Under the pieces are notes generated by a model. That model did no database searches. It was given only the letters and a program-made list of their open reading frames with translations, and had not been told where the DNA came from. A stretch of 58,762 nt of DNA from Flavobacterium araucananum. Its GTDB lineage: Bacteria; Bacteroidota; Bacteroidia; Flavobacteriales; Flavobacteriaceae. Positions 27,005-35,957 of this stretch are shown here, one piece after another. How positions within the stretch are numbered: the first letter of the stretch is position 1; every line of letters starts with the position of its first letter. The DNA lies in assembly GCF_002222055.1 (NCBI RefSeq), contig NZ_MUGS01000014.1, positions 1-58,762 on the forward strand, given 5' to 3'. Position numbers and translations under genes: made by a program.

Positions 27005-28003
27005 TTAGTCGTTTTGATTTCTCATTCCAAATAAATCTCCGTTTTGAAACAATTTTAGATCGTCTCTTAAAGCCTGATTGTTTCTTTGTGTAACTGCTGG
27101 CGCATCTAAATCACTTAAATCCGGTTTTCCGGCATTTACCCAGGCAGTATACCAAAAACTGGCAGTTGCAGTAATGGCTTTTCTCATTTGAGTTTCAACC
27201 ATTCCGTTTAAGTCTTTGTGCAGTTTCTTAGCATATTCATCAGAGAAAACAGCTGTATTGTATTTGCTTTTCAATACTTTTCCGTCAGCATCCATCTTAA
27301 AAACCTGATTTTCCGGAGTTTCTGTTCTTAGCTTTTTATCAATGTCTAATAATGGTTTCACTAAGCTGTGTGTATCATTAATCATATCCCAGGTTGCTTT
27401 ATGAACATCTGCATAATATTGTGCTTGCGGGACATTTAATTTATAATTTTTAGCAAATAATTCTGGAAGCCTGCTTTCCCAAAGAGAATGAATTCCTTTT
27501 TGATCGCTCAATTGTCCGTCATGATTGGCAGAAGTATGCAATGGCATGTGCGCATCTCCTACATAATGGCCTAAATCTGCTGCAAGAAATAAAATTTCTG
27601 CTCTATTTTTATCTTTAAAAGCTTTGGTTAATTTAACCATCATTTCTTCAATATAATAAGGTAAAATTCCGTTTTCGTTCAGGAACTTGGCATCGTATTT
27701 TTTCTTTGCTTCTTCCATTGTTTTTGGTAAGCTGTCAGCAGAACCAAAGTTTTCCATATCAAAATAATGTCTTGGATTTTCTTCTTTATAATTCAAGGCA
27801 TATTTACGAATATCCGGCACAGAAGCTTCTTGTGTAATAAAATCGATATGATTGTAAAAGAAAACCTGAATTGAATTTGGCAAAGCCATTACAGCAGCTT
27901 TATTAATACGTTCGTGACCAACGATTCCCCAGGATAATGTCAAAAAACCAATTGCTAATGCAAATAATGCAATTAGTCTTGGTTTCATTTTAAAGTTTTT
28001 CAT
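27005..28003 (-). CDS. Secreted zinc-dependent phospholipase C / S1-P1 nuclease-like protein
   Basis: A 332-residue exported protein. The signal peptide ends just before Trp25, giving the mature N-terminal Trp that ligates zinc in this superfamily (SWGIVGHERI, H30). Further zinc ligands expected of the trinuclear site are present: D63 (VPDI), H80 (RHYF), H146 and D150/H152 in GHYVGDAHMPLHTSANHDGQ, and H172/E176 in HSLWE. The fold and metal site are well supported, but phospholipase and nuclease activity cannot be separated by eye. ATGs at 28003 and 27988 are both possible. It is monocistronic. Confidence 0.88.
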   Translation of the reverse strand: MKNFKMKPRLIALFALAIGFLTLSWGIVGHERINKAAVMALPNSIQVFFYNHIDFITQEASVPDIRKYALNYKEENPRHYFDMENFGSADSLPKTMEEAKKKYDAKFLNENGILPYYIEEMMVKLTKAFKDKNRAEILFLAADLGHYVGDAHMPLHTSANHDGQLSDQKGIHSLWESRLPELFAKNYKLNVPQAQYYADVHKATWDMINDTHSLVKPLLDIDKKLRTETPENQVFKMDADGKVLKSKYNTAVFSDEYAKKLHKDLNGMVETQMRKAITATASFWYTAWVNAGKPDLSDLDAPAVTQRNNQALRDDLKLFQNGDLFGMRNQND

Positions 28004-28153
28004 TTGTATTTTATTTGAACTGCAAATTTATTTTATTTAAGGATAATTCAAAAGAATACTAATAAAGATTATGTAAATTTAAATGATTAGGCATAATTCT
28101 TAAACTTTTTACTTAATACACAGAAACATAGCTCCGGTAAAAAAGATCTTTAT

Positions 28154-29173
28154 TTACAATTTATTGTAAACAACATCAAAATAAGACGCTTTATTGTATG
28201 TTTTGGCACTTCCGCTGGTATAGGACTGGAACTGAGGTGTAATCATATTCATCGGGCCTCCGTCTCCGTTCCATGCCCAGCCTAAAATGGTCCATCCTTT
28301 GTTTTTGGCATAATCAACAATTCCGGACCAATCTGCACCAGATCCGCCACTATTGCCAAATTCTCCTATCATACACGGTCTTCCTGACGATGCCAGATCA
28401 TCAATATCAGAGGTATTCATATAACGCCCTTTTGCCTGATTGTAAGCTCCGGGATAAATATGTGCCGAAAGTATAATTTTAGTATCTGTTATTTTTGTTT
28501 GTCCTGTTGCGCATCCTTTTACCGCACAGGCCGCGGTGGCAGTTTCTTGCCCCCAACCCGGAATATCAATAATAATTGTACCGCTGTATACTTTACGAAC
28601 TTCGGTAATGGCAGCATTGTAAGCGGTTGCATAGGCTGCTGGCGTAATGTTGTGGCTTCCCCATTCGTTGGAGAGGTTTACAATAAAATTACCTCCCAAG
28701 GAGCTGTAATTATTTTTCCACCATGTCGCGGCTGCATTTAACTCAGCTGTACTGTCAGAGCCCAATACGCTCGACTTATGATAACTCACAATTACTGTAA
28801 AACCATTTGATTTGGCTTCTGCAATCCATCTTTTGGCATTTGTTTCCTGACCTGGCTCTACTTCAATGCGGACTGTTTTTATTTTTGTATTCTGTTTCAT
28901 AAGGTTCCAGCCTAAATCACAATTTCCTCCATTATAATAAGAAGGCTGCAAATTGACACCGTTACCAATGTCTCCAAAAGTAGAAGTTGTTTTTGCCGTT
29001 GCATTTGATTTTGATGGAGTCGGAATTTCTGATGTTCCGGTTTCTGTTGTTGCTAACGGATTTGTATTGGCTGGTTCCGCTTTTTCGCAGCTCACCAATA
29101 GTGTCATACTTAAGGCTAAAAATAATAGATTTACTGTTTTTGAACTTCGCTTAATAAAATGTGGTTTTTTCAT
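28154..29173 (-). CDS. GH5-type glycoside hydrolase lipoprotein
   Basis: A 339-residue surface or periplasmic lipoprotein: the signal peptide ends in LLVSCEK with lipid-Cys29, followed by a Pro/Thr/Ser-rich linker to about residue 65. The catalytic TIM barrel has the acid/base Glu in VNLSNEWG (E170), HIYPG (H238-Y240) and the nucleophile Glu in MIGEFGN (E271), fitting family 5 endo-beta-glucanases or mannanases. The exact substrate is unknown and no other polysaccharide-degrading genes adjoin it. It is transcribed on its own. Confidence 0.88.
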   Translation of the reverse strand: MKKPHFIKRSSKTVNLLFLALSMTLLVSCEKAEPANTNPLATTETGTSEIPTPSKSNATAKTTSTFGDIGNGVNLQPSYYNGGNCDLGWNLMKQNTKIKTVRIEVEPGQETNAKRWIAEAKSNGFTVIVSYHKSSVLGSDSTAELNAAATWWKNNYSSLGGNFIVNLSNEWGSHNITPAAYATAYNAAITEVRKVYSGTIIIDIPGWGQETATAACAVKGCATGQTKITDTKIILSAHIYPGAYNQAKGRYMNTSDIDDLASSGRPCMIGEFGNSGGSGADWSGIVDYAKNKGWTILGWAWNGDGGPMNMITPQFQSYTSGSAKTYNKASYFDVVYNKL

Positions 29174-29508
29174 AAAATGGTTTTTAATAGTTAATAAAGT
29201 TTTGTGGTTATTAAATCTTACTATGCAAATATTTATTTTTAGGTAAGATAAAACTGATGCTATTCTATCAATCTATAATACGAAAAACGCATTTTTAACT
29301 ATTTAAAATAAACTTACAACAATCTAAATGTTAAAATAATAAAACAATCATAATTGCAGATGTTTTTTACATCGATAAAATATTAACCTCAAACCACTCT
29401 AAGATGGCTTAAACCTTTGCAATTATTGCTTTCAAAAACCTGAAATAATTTTAAGTATACTAAGAAAAAGAATGTAAATTTGAATTTTAAACTATTCTAA
29501 TCGCTACA
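29174..29508. other. Divergent intergenic region, GH5 gene and 318-aa gene
   Basis: 335 AT-rich bases with no gene. A TAAATTTG (-7 type) at 29475-29482 points to the plus-strand gene. On the minus strand, TATTTGC near 29226-29235 could be part of the GH5 promoter but does not match the consensus exactly. No repeat family member is seen. Confidence 0.5.
29475..29482 (+). promoter_or_regulatory. Predicted promoter of the 318-aa gene, -7 element TAAATTTG
   Basis: TAAATTTG matches TAnnTTTG and ends 26 bases before the ATG at 29509. The upstream half is weak: no TTG at normal spacing. Confidence 0.5.
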
Positions 29509-30465
29509 ATGAACTGGACTAAATCTATTATTTTATATTTCCTGGTTATCGCTACTTGCTCTGCTCAGGATGTTATACAACTTAAAAATGTTAACGATAC
29601 TATCTTAAATACCAAAAGACAATTGCAAGTCAGCAATCCGTTTGATGCTGTAAAAACAATGCAAAAATTGTTTCCGGGTAAATTATACAAACTTTCAGAT
29701 CGCAATACTTTTATTAGCTGGAATTGCAAAAGCTGCAAAACTACTTCGTACACAGATGTTAATGGTGTCGAAGGCGATCAGGTATTTCCATACAGTCAAG
29801 GTGTTGCCACCCGAATTCTTGATAATATTGATTACACAGATTCAAAAGGAAATGAATTTAGACTGTTGTTTTTTAACCATTCTGTATATGATGAGGACGG
29901 CTCTCAAACGGGTAGATTTTCTGGCGGTTTAGTTGGCGTTGCAAAATTTGCAAAAAATGAGAATGTCTGGCAAATGAGATCTTTTCAACCTGGTATTGCT
30001 GCTTTTGGTGCTTTTGCTCAGGCTCCTGCACCTAAATTGGTACTAATTGGTGATGATCAATATGCTTTTACTTTACTACACGCAAATGGTGGTGCTGGTG
30101 CTCCTTATACCGGTTATCTTTATCTTATTGCCGGTTTCGACGGAAAATACCAATCTTTGATGGAGGTGGGTGATTACAGACTCTCAAATAATGGTGAGGG
30201 CAGCACAGAATGGTCGAGTGCTTATGCAGTTGTAAATGATGGCAAGAAAAAGTTTTTTAGAGATATAACGATAACCACAACTGGTTTCTATAAAAAAGCC
30301 AAAAATACCGAGGACGATTACGAAGTAGATGTGCCTAAAGAAGTTAGCGTAATGGCGAAGACAAAAAAGCAGTTTAATTTTGTAATCGAAAAGCATTTTT
30401 CTTTCAATGGCAAATGGTATACTATTGTGGGCAAGGCTGTTGCGAAATTTTCTAACGTAAAATAA
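29509..30465 (+). CDS. Secreted protein of unknown function
   Basis: A 318-residue protein beginning with a signal peptide (MNWTKSIILYFLVIATCSAQ). The mature part has a CxxC pair in WNCKSCKTT (about 72-80), a Gly/Ala-rich middle (GIAAFGAFAQAPAPKLVLIG), a beta-rich second half and no transmembrane segment. I recognise no family. The CxxC could be redox or structural. Its stop is only 13 bases from that of the opposing YeiH-type gene, with no terminator between. Confidence 0.8.
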   Translation: MNWTKSIILYFLVIATCSAQDVIQLKNVNDTILNTKRQLQVSNPFDAVKTMQKLFPGKLYKLSDRNTFISWNCKSCKTTSYTDVNGVEGDQVFPYSQGVATRILDNIDYTDSKGNEFRLLFFNHSVYDEDGSQTGRFSGGLVGVAKFAKNENVWQMRSFQPGIAAFGAFAQAPAPKLVLIGDDQYAFTLLHANGGAGAPYTGYLYLIAGFDGKYQSLMEVGDYRLSNNGEGSTEWSSAYAVVNDGKKKFFRDITITTTGFYKKAKNTEDDYEVDVPKEVSVMAKTKKQFNFVIEKHFSFNGKWYTIVGKAVAKFSNVK

Positions 30466-30478
30466 CTTCATTTTTATT

Positions 30479-31456
30479 TTAATGAAAGTATAAGATTGAA
30501 GCCAGACCTAAAACGGCAATAAAGATCCAGAGAAAAACGCCTTGTAATAAAGGCTTTACTCCTACTGATTTTAAGGTATTTATATTAAGCGTTGCGCCAA
30601 TTAAAAACAAGGTTACTGTTAAGCCAATTTTAGCAATATTAACAATGTATGGTGCAACAATAGCCGTTACGGGAACGTATGTATTAAAAAGCATTGCTAC
30701 TATAAACAAGCCAATAAAGTAAGGAATTTTGATTTTTGTCCCGGTATTTCCTGATTTTTTATTAAAAATTGCAGCTGTCAACAGCGAAATTGGAATGATC
30801 CATAAAGCTCTGGCTAATTTTACGGTTGTAGCAATTTGCAAGGCTTCGGATCCATATTTATTGGCTGCACCAACTACTGAGCTAGTGTCATGAATGGCAA
30901 TTGCACACCATAAACCAAAATCTTTCTGGGATAAATCAAGCTGATGACCTATAAACGGAAAAACAAATAATGCGATCGAGTTCAGGATAAAAATAACTCC
31001 CAATGCAATTGAGGTTTGATTGTCATTTGATTTTATTACGGGAGAAATGGCTGCAATAGCACTTCCGCCACAAATTGCAGTACCACAAGAGATTAAATGG
31101 GATGTTTTTTTATCGGTTTTAAGCCATTTACCCAAAAATGTCCCTAATATCAGAGTACTGAAAATAGAAAATATTGTCAATAAAAAACCTTCTTTTCCAG
31201 CTGAAAGTGCACTGGTAGCATTCATACCAAATCCTAAACCAACTACTGAAAATTGCAATAAATAGGTAATTGCTTTGCTATTGAATTCGACAAAAGGATT
31301 CCCAAAAACATTGACCATGATAACGCCTAGTAATAATGCAACAGGCGGAGAAATTAGTGAAGTAATACTCAGTACAATTACTAAAATAAAGAGTGCTTGC
31401 TGAATGTAAAGGTTAACCTGAAATAAATGTGCTGATGTATGTTGTTTTGTTTTCAA
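30479..31456 (-). CDS. YeiH-family putative sulfate/anion exporter
   Basis: A hydrophobic protein of about ten membrane segments. Typical YeiH/UPF0324 features include PPVALLLGVIMVNVFGNPF, SCGTAICGGSAIAAISP and the AIHDTSSVVGAANKYG segment. No ATG occurs in the first 69 codons of the open frame. The chosen TTG at 31456 starts LKTKQHTSAHLFQVNLYIQQ and gives 326 residues; another TTG at 31525 would add 23. In other bacteria this family is paired with a LysR regulator, as here, immediately upstream on the same strand. The transport substrate is not established. Confidence 0.85.
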   Translation of the reverse strand: MKTKQHTSAHLFQVNLYIQQALFILVIVLSITSLISPPVALLLGVIMVNVFGNPFVEFNSKAITYLLQFSVVGLGFGMNATSALSAGKEGFLLTIFSIFSTLILGTFLGKWLKTDKKTSHLISCGTAICGGSAIAAISPVIKSNDNQTSIALGVIFILNSIALFVFPFIGHQLDLSQKDFGLWCAIAIHDTSSVVGAANKYGSEALQIATTVKLARALWIIPISLLTAAIFNKKSGNTGTKIKIPYFIGLFIVAMLFNTYVPVTAIVAPYIVNIAKIGLTVTLFLIGATLNINTLKSVGVKPLLQGVFLWIFIAVLGLASILYFH

Positions 31457-31529
31457 AATAAGGAGTTTGATATTTCCTGACAAAGGTCTGTCGTTTATAT
31501 CATAATCACCAATCGTAAAAAGCAATCGA

Positions 31530-32426
31530 CTATAACTCTAAGTTATAATAAGATGAAATATTTTGAACAAAAAGCTCTGATAACGAATCTGATTTCCCTA
31601 ACAAAGTAATGATATAAAAGTATCTGTCTATTGCTAAACCTGCTACGTCCAAGACCGTTAATTCATTATTTTTAAGCTCGTTACCTACTGCATGTATGGA
31701 CATAAAAGCAAAACAATCAGAATTAAGCAAATATGATTTTATGCTTTCTGTAGATCCCAATTGCATTTCGATTTGCAAATCGGTGATTTTTAGGTCAAGT
31801 TGTTTCAATGCATATTCTATAACTTCAAGTGTTCCTGAACCACGTTCCCGGGTTATAAACTTCATGGCTTTTAAATCTTCTAACGAAATTTCGCTTTGCT
31901 TTGCGTAGGGATTTTTAGTATTACAAACCAAAACCAACTCGTCTTTTAAAAACGGAATGTACTTAATAGACTGATTTTTAGATTGTCCTTCGACAATACC
32001 AATCTCAATTTCTTTATTGATTAATGCGTTTTCTATTTGTTCTGTATTTCCGTTTAACAAATTGACTTTTATATCTTTTTGTTTTTGATGAAAACGGGCC
32101 AAAACCGGCGAAATAATATATTGCGCAATTGTCGTGCTTGCCCCTAATCTCAACAAACCCTGACGTTCGTTGATAAAAGAACTCATATCAAAGTCGATTT
32201 CACGATAAATTTCGAAGATGTTTTTGGTATGTTTTAGCAGAATTTCTCCTGCCGGAGTCAAAGCAATTTTAGATCCGTTTCGCTCAAAAAGCTTTGTTTT
32301 ATAGGTTTCTTCAAGTTCCTGAATGTGTTTAGAAACGGCTGGCTGCGAGATATACAATTCCGTTGCCGCTTTAGTAAAGTTAAGGCGGAGTGCAACAGTG
32401 TAGAATACTTTTAGCCTGAAATCCAT
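31530..32426 (-). CDS. LysR-family transcriptional regulator
   Basis: A 298-residue regulator. The N-terminal winged HTH (about 1-65) reads LNFTKAATELYISQPAVSKHI, followed by the linker helix and a two-lobed effector-binding domain (about 90-295) with FITRERGSGTLEVIEYAL. It resembles the CysB/CbbR/YeiE branch. It is upstream of the YeiH-type gene on the same strand and almost touches its longest reading frame, so the two are probably co-transcribed. The inducer is unknown. Confidence 0.93.
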   Translation of the reverse strand: MDFRLKVFYTVALRLNFTKAATELYISQPAVSKHIQELEETYKTKLFERNGSKIALTPAGEILLKHTKNIFEIYREIDFDMSSFINERQGLLRLGASTTIAQYIISPVLARFHQKQKDIKVNLLNGNTEQIENALINKEIEIGIVEGQSKNQSIKYIPFLKDELVLVCNTKNPYAKQSEISLEDLKAMKFITRERGSGTLEVIEYALKQLDLKITDLQIEMQLGSTESIKSYLLNSDCFAFMSIHAVGNELKNNELTVLDVAGLAIDRYFYIITLLGKSDSLSELFVQNISSYYNLEL

Positions 32427-32769
32427 ATTGTTATTTTTTTTGTTTCATGTTAAGCAAAAACTTAAAGTTTTTGCAATGAATTAAATTAATAAGATCTTAT
32501 GGATTGCCTCCTGCTTTAGCGGGATAATTTTTATAAATCACTTAAAAAGGCTTTAGCCAAATTTGCTTATAATCTTTGGCTAAAGCCAATTCTTTATTCT
32601 CTTATTTTCTCCAGCTAAAGCTGGAGGCTATTCACTGAAAATAATTCGTGCTCATTTGTGAAATTACTTCGTCTGTTCGTTCTTTCAGGCTCGGGTCGTG
32701 GCAAAAAAAAGTTACAATAATCAATTTAAAAAACTTTAAACCTTTGTTCCTCTGAACCTTTGCAGCTAT
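32427..32769. other. Repeat-rich gap between the LysR and VWA-like genes
   Basis: 343 bases without a gene. It contains a GGCTTTAGCC-type terminator (32544-32587), a CTCCAGCT-aa-AGCTGGAG palindrome (32609-32626), a related GCCTCCTGCTTTAGCGGG patch (near 32506-32523), and an AACCTTTG/GAACCTTTGC patch (about 32739-32763) like those at 34851-34885 and 55925-55975. Confidence 0.7.
32544..32587 (-). terminator. Terminator of the VWA-like gene (self-similar arms)
   Basis: GGCTTTAGCCAAA (32549-32561) and TTTGGCTAAAGCC (32575-32587) form a perfect 13-bp stem, and the minus strand then runs TTTTT. Each arm is itself near-palindromic (GGCT-TT-AGCC). It lies about 180 bases beyond the stop at 32770. 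Confidence 0.7.
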
Positions 32770-34797
32770 TTACAACAACCCATTATATTTCCTTACAAAC
32801 CATTCCGTAGTCAATAAAACTGCGATTAAAATAAGTAACCAAACCCAATCAATTAGTGGTGTTTTGGTTGAGACATTCTTCTCGATCGATTTATATTCTT
32901 TATTTTCCAGAAGCTGCTGAATTAAATCTTCTGCCTGATTTTCAAAAAAAGCTTTTCCGTTGGTTTGCAATGCTAATTGTTTTAGTTTAGAAACATCGGG
33001 ATTTACAAATTGCTTTTCGATATCAAAATCCAAGATTTCAAAGTGACTTGAATATGCTGTATTCGTATTAAGTTCTTTTACGGTAAAATTGTATTTCCCT
33101 GTCGATAATCCATCCAGATTTACAGAGAACGAATTATTTCCTTTTAGCAAATCGTAGTTTTTGGCTTGCTTGGTTTGTGCATTGGTAACGGTAATTGTTA
33201 GTCTTGCTTTTTCGTCGAACTCATAATTTTTATTAAAGTATTGTGCATTGATCACAATTGCTTCTCCTGAGTTATAAAAACTTTCATGCGTTACCACCAA
33301 AGATTTTCTTGAGGTTGTCGACGCCAGATACTGAATTATCTTATCTACAAAAACATCATATTTCTCAAATGACTGATTGTCGATATGACTTTGCAGACGC
33401 CATTTCCAGCTGTTTTCTCCTAACAAAAAAGCGGTTCTCCTGCCTTGATTTTCGGCAAAAGCCAATAACGGGGCATTTGTAGAAACGTTTCTAATTTTTG
33501 ACGATAGTAGCACTGAGACGTTACCGTTTGTTGTAATGGTGCCAAATAAATTTTGTAATGGCGGAAAATTTTCAAAACCTATATTATCTATCGCAAACAA
33601 ATTAAACTGCGATTGAAACTCTGATAAATAGTCTTCTCTTTGATTACTCATTTTAAAAACCAAACTATTTTGCTGCTGGTTTAAAAAATTAAAATCTGTA
33701 CTGGTTCCGGTAATAATGAAGGTATTGGTTCCGGCTAATTTATTGTTGTCAAAAATCGCTTTGAATGCGCTGTTTGGCTGGTATAAAACCAATACTGAAG
33801 CTTCTTGCAACTGGCTAATATCATTTGGTTTAACCAAAATTACTTTACGTTGTGCATTAACTTCTATAGCGCGTTTTAATGCCGCAATATCAGGATGATT
33901 TATAGAAGAAACTATTGCAATGGTTGATTTTTGATCGATTATTTCGACTGCAAAATTCTTGATGTTATTGTAGCTGTTTTTTTCTTTTGAACCGGATGAA
34001 ATACTGGCCTTAAAAATTTGTAATCCAATTTTATCAGCAGGTAAAAGCAAGTTTAATGTAGCTGTTTTTTTGGATGCCGAAAAAGAAACTTTCTCCTTGG
34101 CTACTACAGAATTCCCTTGGGTAATGGCAAAATCAGCAATTGTATTTTTATCTCCGGAATATTGTAAAAATACTTCTACGGGAAATTTATTTTTATGAAA
34201 AGCGTATTTGTTTACGTTTAGCTGATTGATTTTTAAATCAAGAAAGGTAGTTGTATCTCCTACAACCAAAGGATAAACTTTATTAACAGGATCAAAACGG
34301 TATACATAATCGTTTCCTGTAGTTTGATTTCCGTCTGTAATTATAACTGTTGGGAAAATCAGGTTTTTGTTAATGCTTTTTAAATTCCTGGCAACTTCGT
34401 CAAGATTAGTTTGTTTTCCTTTAAAATCAAATGTAGTAGATGGTTTAAAATCAGCATCAAATTGATACGACTGAATTTCGAATTTTTCCTTAAGAGCGGG
34501 ATTCGAAATTATTTTCTGGTATAATTCATTGACTTTTTTATCTGATTTTAAAACTACAATTGAACTCGAATTATCGACAGCAATTGCCAAAGGTGTTTTG
34601 GTAATTTCAAGAGCTTTTTTAGTCATTATTGGATTAATCAGTAAAACCAATAATCCAAAAAGAACTAAAAAACGTAAAAAAGCCAAAAACCAAATCACAT
34701 TGGATTTGTTTTTGGCTTTAAAAAAATATTGAAAATACGACAACCCGCCCGCTATTACTATAGAAAGTAATAATAATAGAATCGTGTTTGTAGTCAT
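32770..34797 (-). CDS. VWA-like membrane protein
   Basis: A 675-residue inner-membrane protein with two N-terminal helices (about 5-25 and 34-55), a large extracytoplasmic region and one C-terminal helix (about 648-667) before a basic tail. The segment ITKTPLAIAVDNSSSIVVL (near 64-82) carries the D-x-S-x-S MIDAS-type motif of von Willebrand A domains, and VIITDGNQTTGNDY is its second acidic loop. Similar proteins belong to BatA/glutamine-amidotransferase-like membrane families. No MoxR ATPase or Bat operon lies beside it, so its partners are unknown. Confidence 0.8.
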   Translation of the reverse strand: MTTNTILLLLLSIVIAGGLSYFQYFFKAKNKSNVIWFLAFLRFLVLFGLLVLLINPIMTKKALEITKTPLAIAVDNSSSIVVLKSDKKVNELYQKIISNPALKEKFEIQSYQFDADFKPSTTFDFKGKQTNLDEVARNLKSINKNLIFPTVIITDGNQTTGNDYVYRFDPVNKVYPLVVGDTTTFLDLKINQLNVNKYAFHKNKFPVEVFLQYSGDKNTIADFAITQGNSVVAKEKVSFSASKKTATLNLLLPADKIGLQIFKASISSGSKEKNSYNNIKNFAVEIIDQKSTIAIVSSINHPDIAALKRAIEVNAQRKVILVKPNDISQLQEASVLVLYQPNSAFKAIFDNNKLAGTNTFIITGTSTDFNFLNQQQNSLVFKMSNQREDYLSEFQSQFNLFAIDNIGFENFPPLQNLFGTITTNGNVSVLLSSKIRNVSTNAPLLAFAENQGRRTAFLLGENSWKWRLQSHIDNQSFEKYDVFVDKIIQYLASTTSRKSLVVTHESFYNSGEAIVINAQYFNKNYEFDEKARLTITVTNAQTKQAKNYDLLKGNNSFSVNLDGLSTGKYNFTVKELNTNTAYSSHFEILDFDIEKQFVNPDVSKLKQLALQTNGKAFFENQAEDLIQQLLENKEYKSIEKNVSTKTPLIDWVWLLILIAVLLTTEWFVRKYNGLL

Positions 34798-34850
34798 ATT
34801 TATGATTTAATAATTGAAACGATTTAATAATTTAAAGATTTCAATAAAAA

Positions 34851-34885
34851 AACCTTTGAACCTTTGCAACTTAGAACCTTAGTTC
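34851..34885. repeat. CCTTTGAACCTTTGCAACTT-type dispersed repeat
   Basis: The gap between fabG and the VWA-like gene contains ACCTTTGAACCTTTGCAACT then AGAACCTTAG, degenerate tandem copies of (A)ACCTTTG. The same words occur at about 32739-32763 and 55925-55975. Confidence 0.6.
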
Positions 34886-34886
34886 C

Positions 34887-35633
34887 TTATGTCAACATTC
34901 CTCCGCAAACGTTTAATACTTGCCCAGTAATATAAGCACTCATATCCGAAGCTAAGAAAAGACAAGCGTTAGCAACATCTTCTGTAGTTCCGCCGCGTTT
35001 CAATGGGATTCCGTCTCTCCATCCTTTTACTACATCTTCCGGTAATTTTGCAGTCATCTCAGTTTCGATAAAACCGGGAGCAATTGCATTGCAACGAATG
35101 TTACGGGAACCTAACTCTAATGCTACTGATTTTGTAAAACCAATTGCACCTGCTTTTGATGCTGCATAGTTTGTTTGTCCAGCGTTTCCTGATACTCCAA
35201 CAACTGAACTAATATTGATGATAGAACCTGCACGTTGTTTTAAGAAAGTTTTCTGAATTGCTTTTGTCATATTAAATACTGACTTCAGGTTAACATCAAT
35301 AACCTGGTCAAAATCAGCTTCAGACATACGCATTAATAAATTGTCTTTGGTAATTCCGGCATTGTTAATCAAAATATCAACAGTTCCAAAATCAGCCAGA
35401 ACGGCATCAACGAAAGTTTGTGCTTCATTAAAATCGGCAGCATTCGATTGGTATCCTTTTGCTTTTACTCCTAAAGCGTTCAATTCAGCTTCAAGAGCTT
35501 CTGCAGATGCTACAGATGAGCTGTATGTAAATGCAACGTTTGCTCCATGTTTAGCAAAAACTTCAGCAATTCCTCTTCCAATTCCACGACTAGCACCTGT
35601 AATGATGGCAACTTTTCCTTCTAATAATTTCAT
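34887..35633 (-). CDS. fabG: 3-oxoacyl-[acyl-carrier-protein] reductase
   Basis: An SDR-family NADPH-dependent reductase of fatty acid elongation. The ATG at 35633 gives 248 residues beginning MKLLEGKVAIITGASRGIGRG (TGxxxGxG cofactor loop, residues 14-20); the two codons upstream begin with TTG and are not needed. NNAG (NILINNAGITKDN-like, near 88), catalytic Ser in INISSVVGVSGN, YAASKAG (Tyr/Lys) and the PGFIETEMT loop are all present. Transcription appears separate from the import locus upstream. Confidence 0.95.
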   Translation of the reverse strand: MKLLEGKVAIITGASRGIGRGIAEVFAKHGANVAFTYSSSVASAEALEAELNALGVKAKGYQSNAADFNEAQTFVDAVLADFGTVDILINNAGITKDNLLMRMSEADFDQVIDVNLKSVFNMTKAIQKTFLKQRAGSIINISSVVGVSGNAGQTNYAASKAGAIGFTKSVALELGSRNIRCNAIAPGFIETEMTAKLPEDVVKGWRDGIPLKRGGTTEDVANACLFLASDMSAYITGQVLNVCGGMLT

Positions 35634-35957
35634 ATTCAAAATTAATGTTAATATTTATTTGTAGCTAATCCTGCGGTTTGCTTCTATCTATTGCGGTTTC
35701 AATACAATTACAATAAGATTTTTGCTTCTCCCAATAGCATCGGGACAGGGCTATGAATGACTTGTCAAATATATGATAATTCCCTTTTTAAAAAAATAAC
35801 AATCGCAATAACCTTTCAAAAATCTTGTTTATTGGCTAAAACTTTATGGTTTTATTCTCTTTCAAAATGAACTTCAAAAAAAGTCGGAAAGTAATAAAAT
35901 AAAAAAGCAGCTCAAATTGAGCTGCCTTCCATCCAAAATATAAAAAAAATAAAATAA
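35634..35957. other. Gap between the import locus and fabG
   Basis: 324 bases, no gene. It contains the terminator of the SusCD locus (35901-35925) and the fabG upstream region. A CCCAATAGCATCGGGACAGGG stretch near 35735 is a degenerate member of the CTATCGGG palindrome group. Confidence 0.5.
35901..35925 (-). terminator. Terminator of the SusCD import locus
   Basis: On the minus strand GCAGCTCAA pairs with TTGAGCTGC around one base (in practice a 7-bp stem with a small loop), followed by TTTTTTATTTT. It lies 33 bases after the DUF4302 gene. Confidence 0.88.

Noticed and set aside
28953..29246. Plus-strand ORF opposite the GH5 signal-peptide region
   Set aside because: Antisense shadow of a clear lipoprotein gene.
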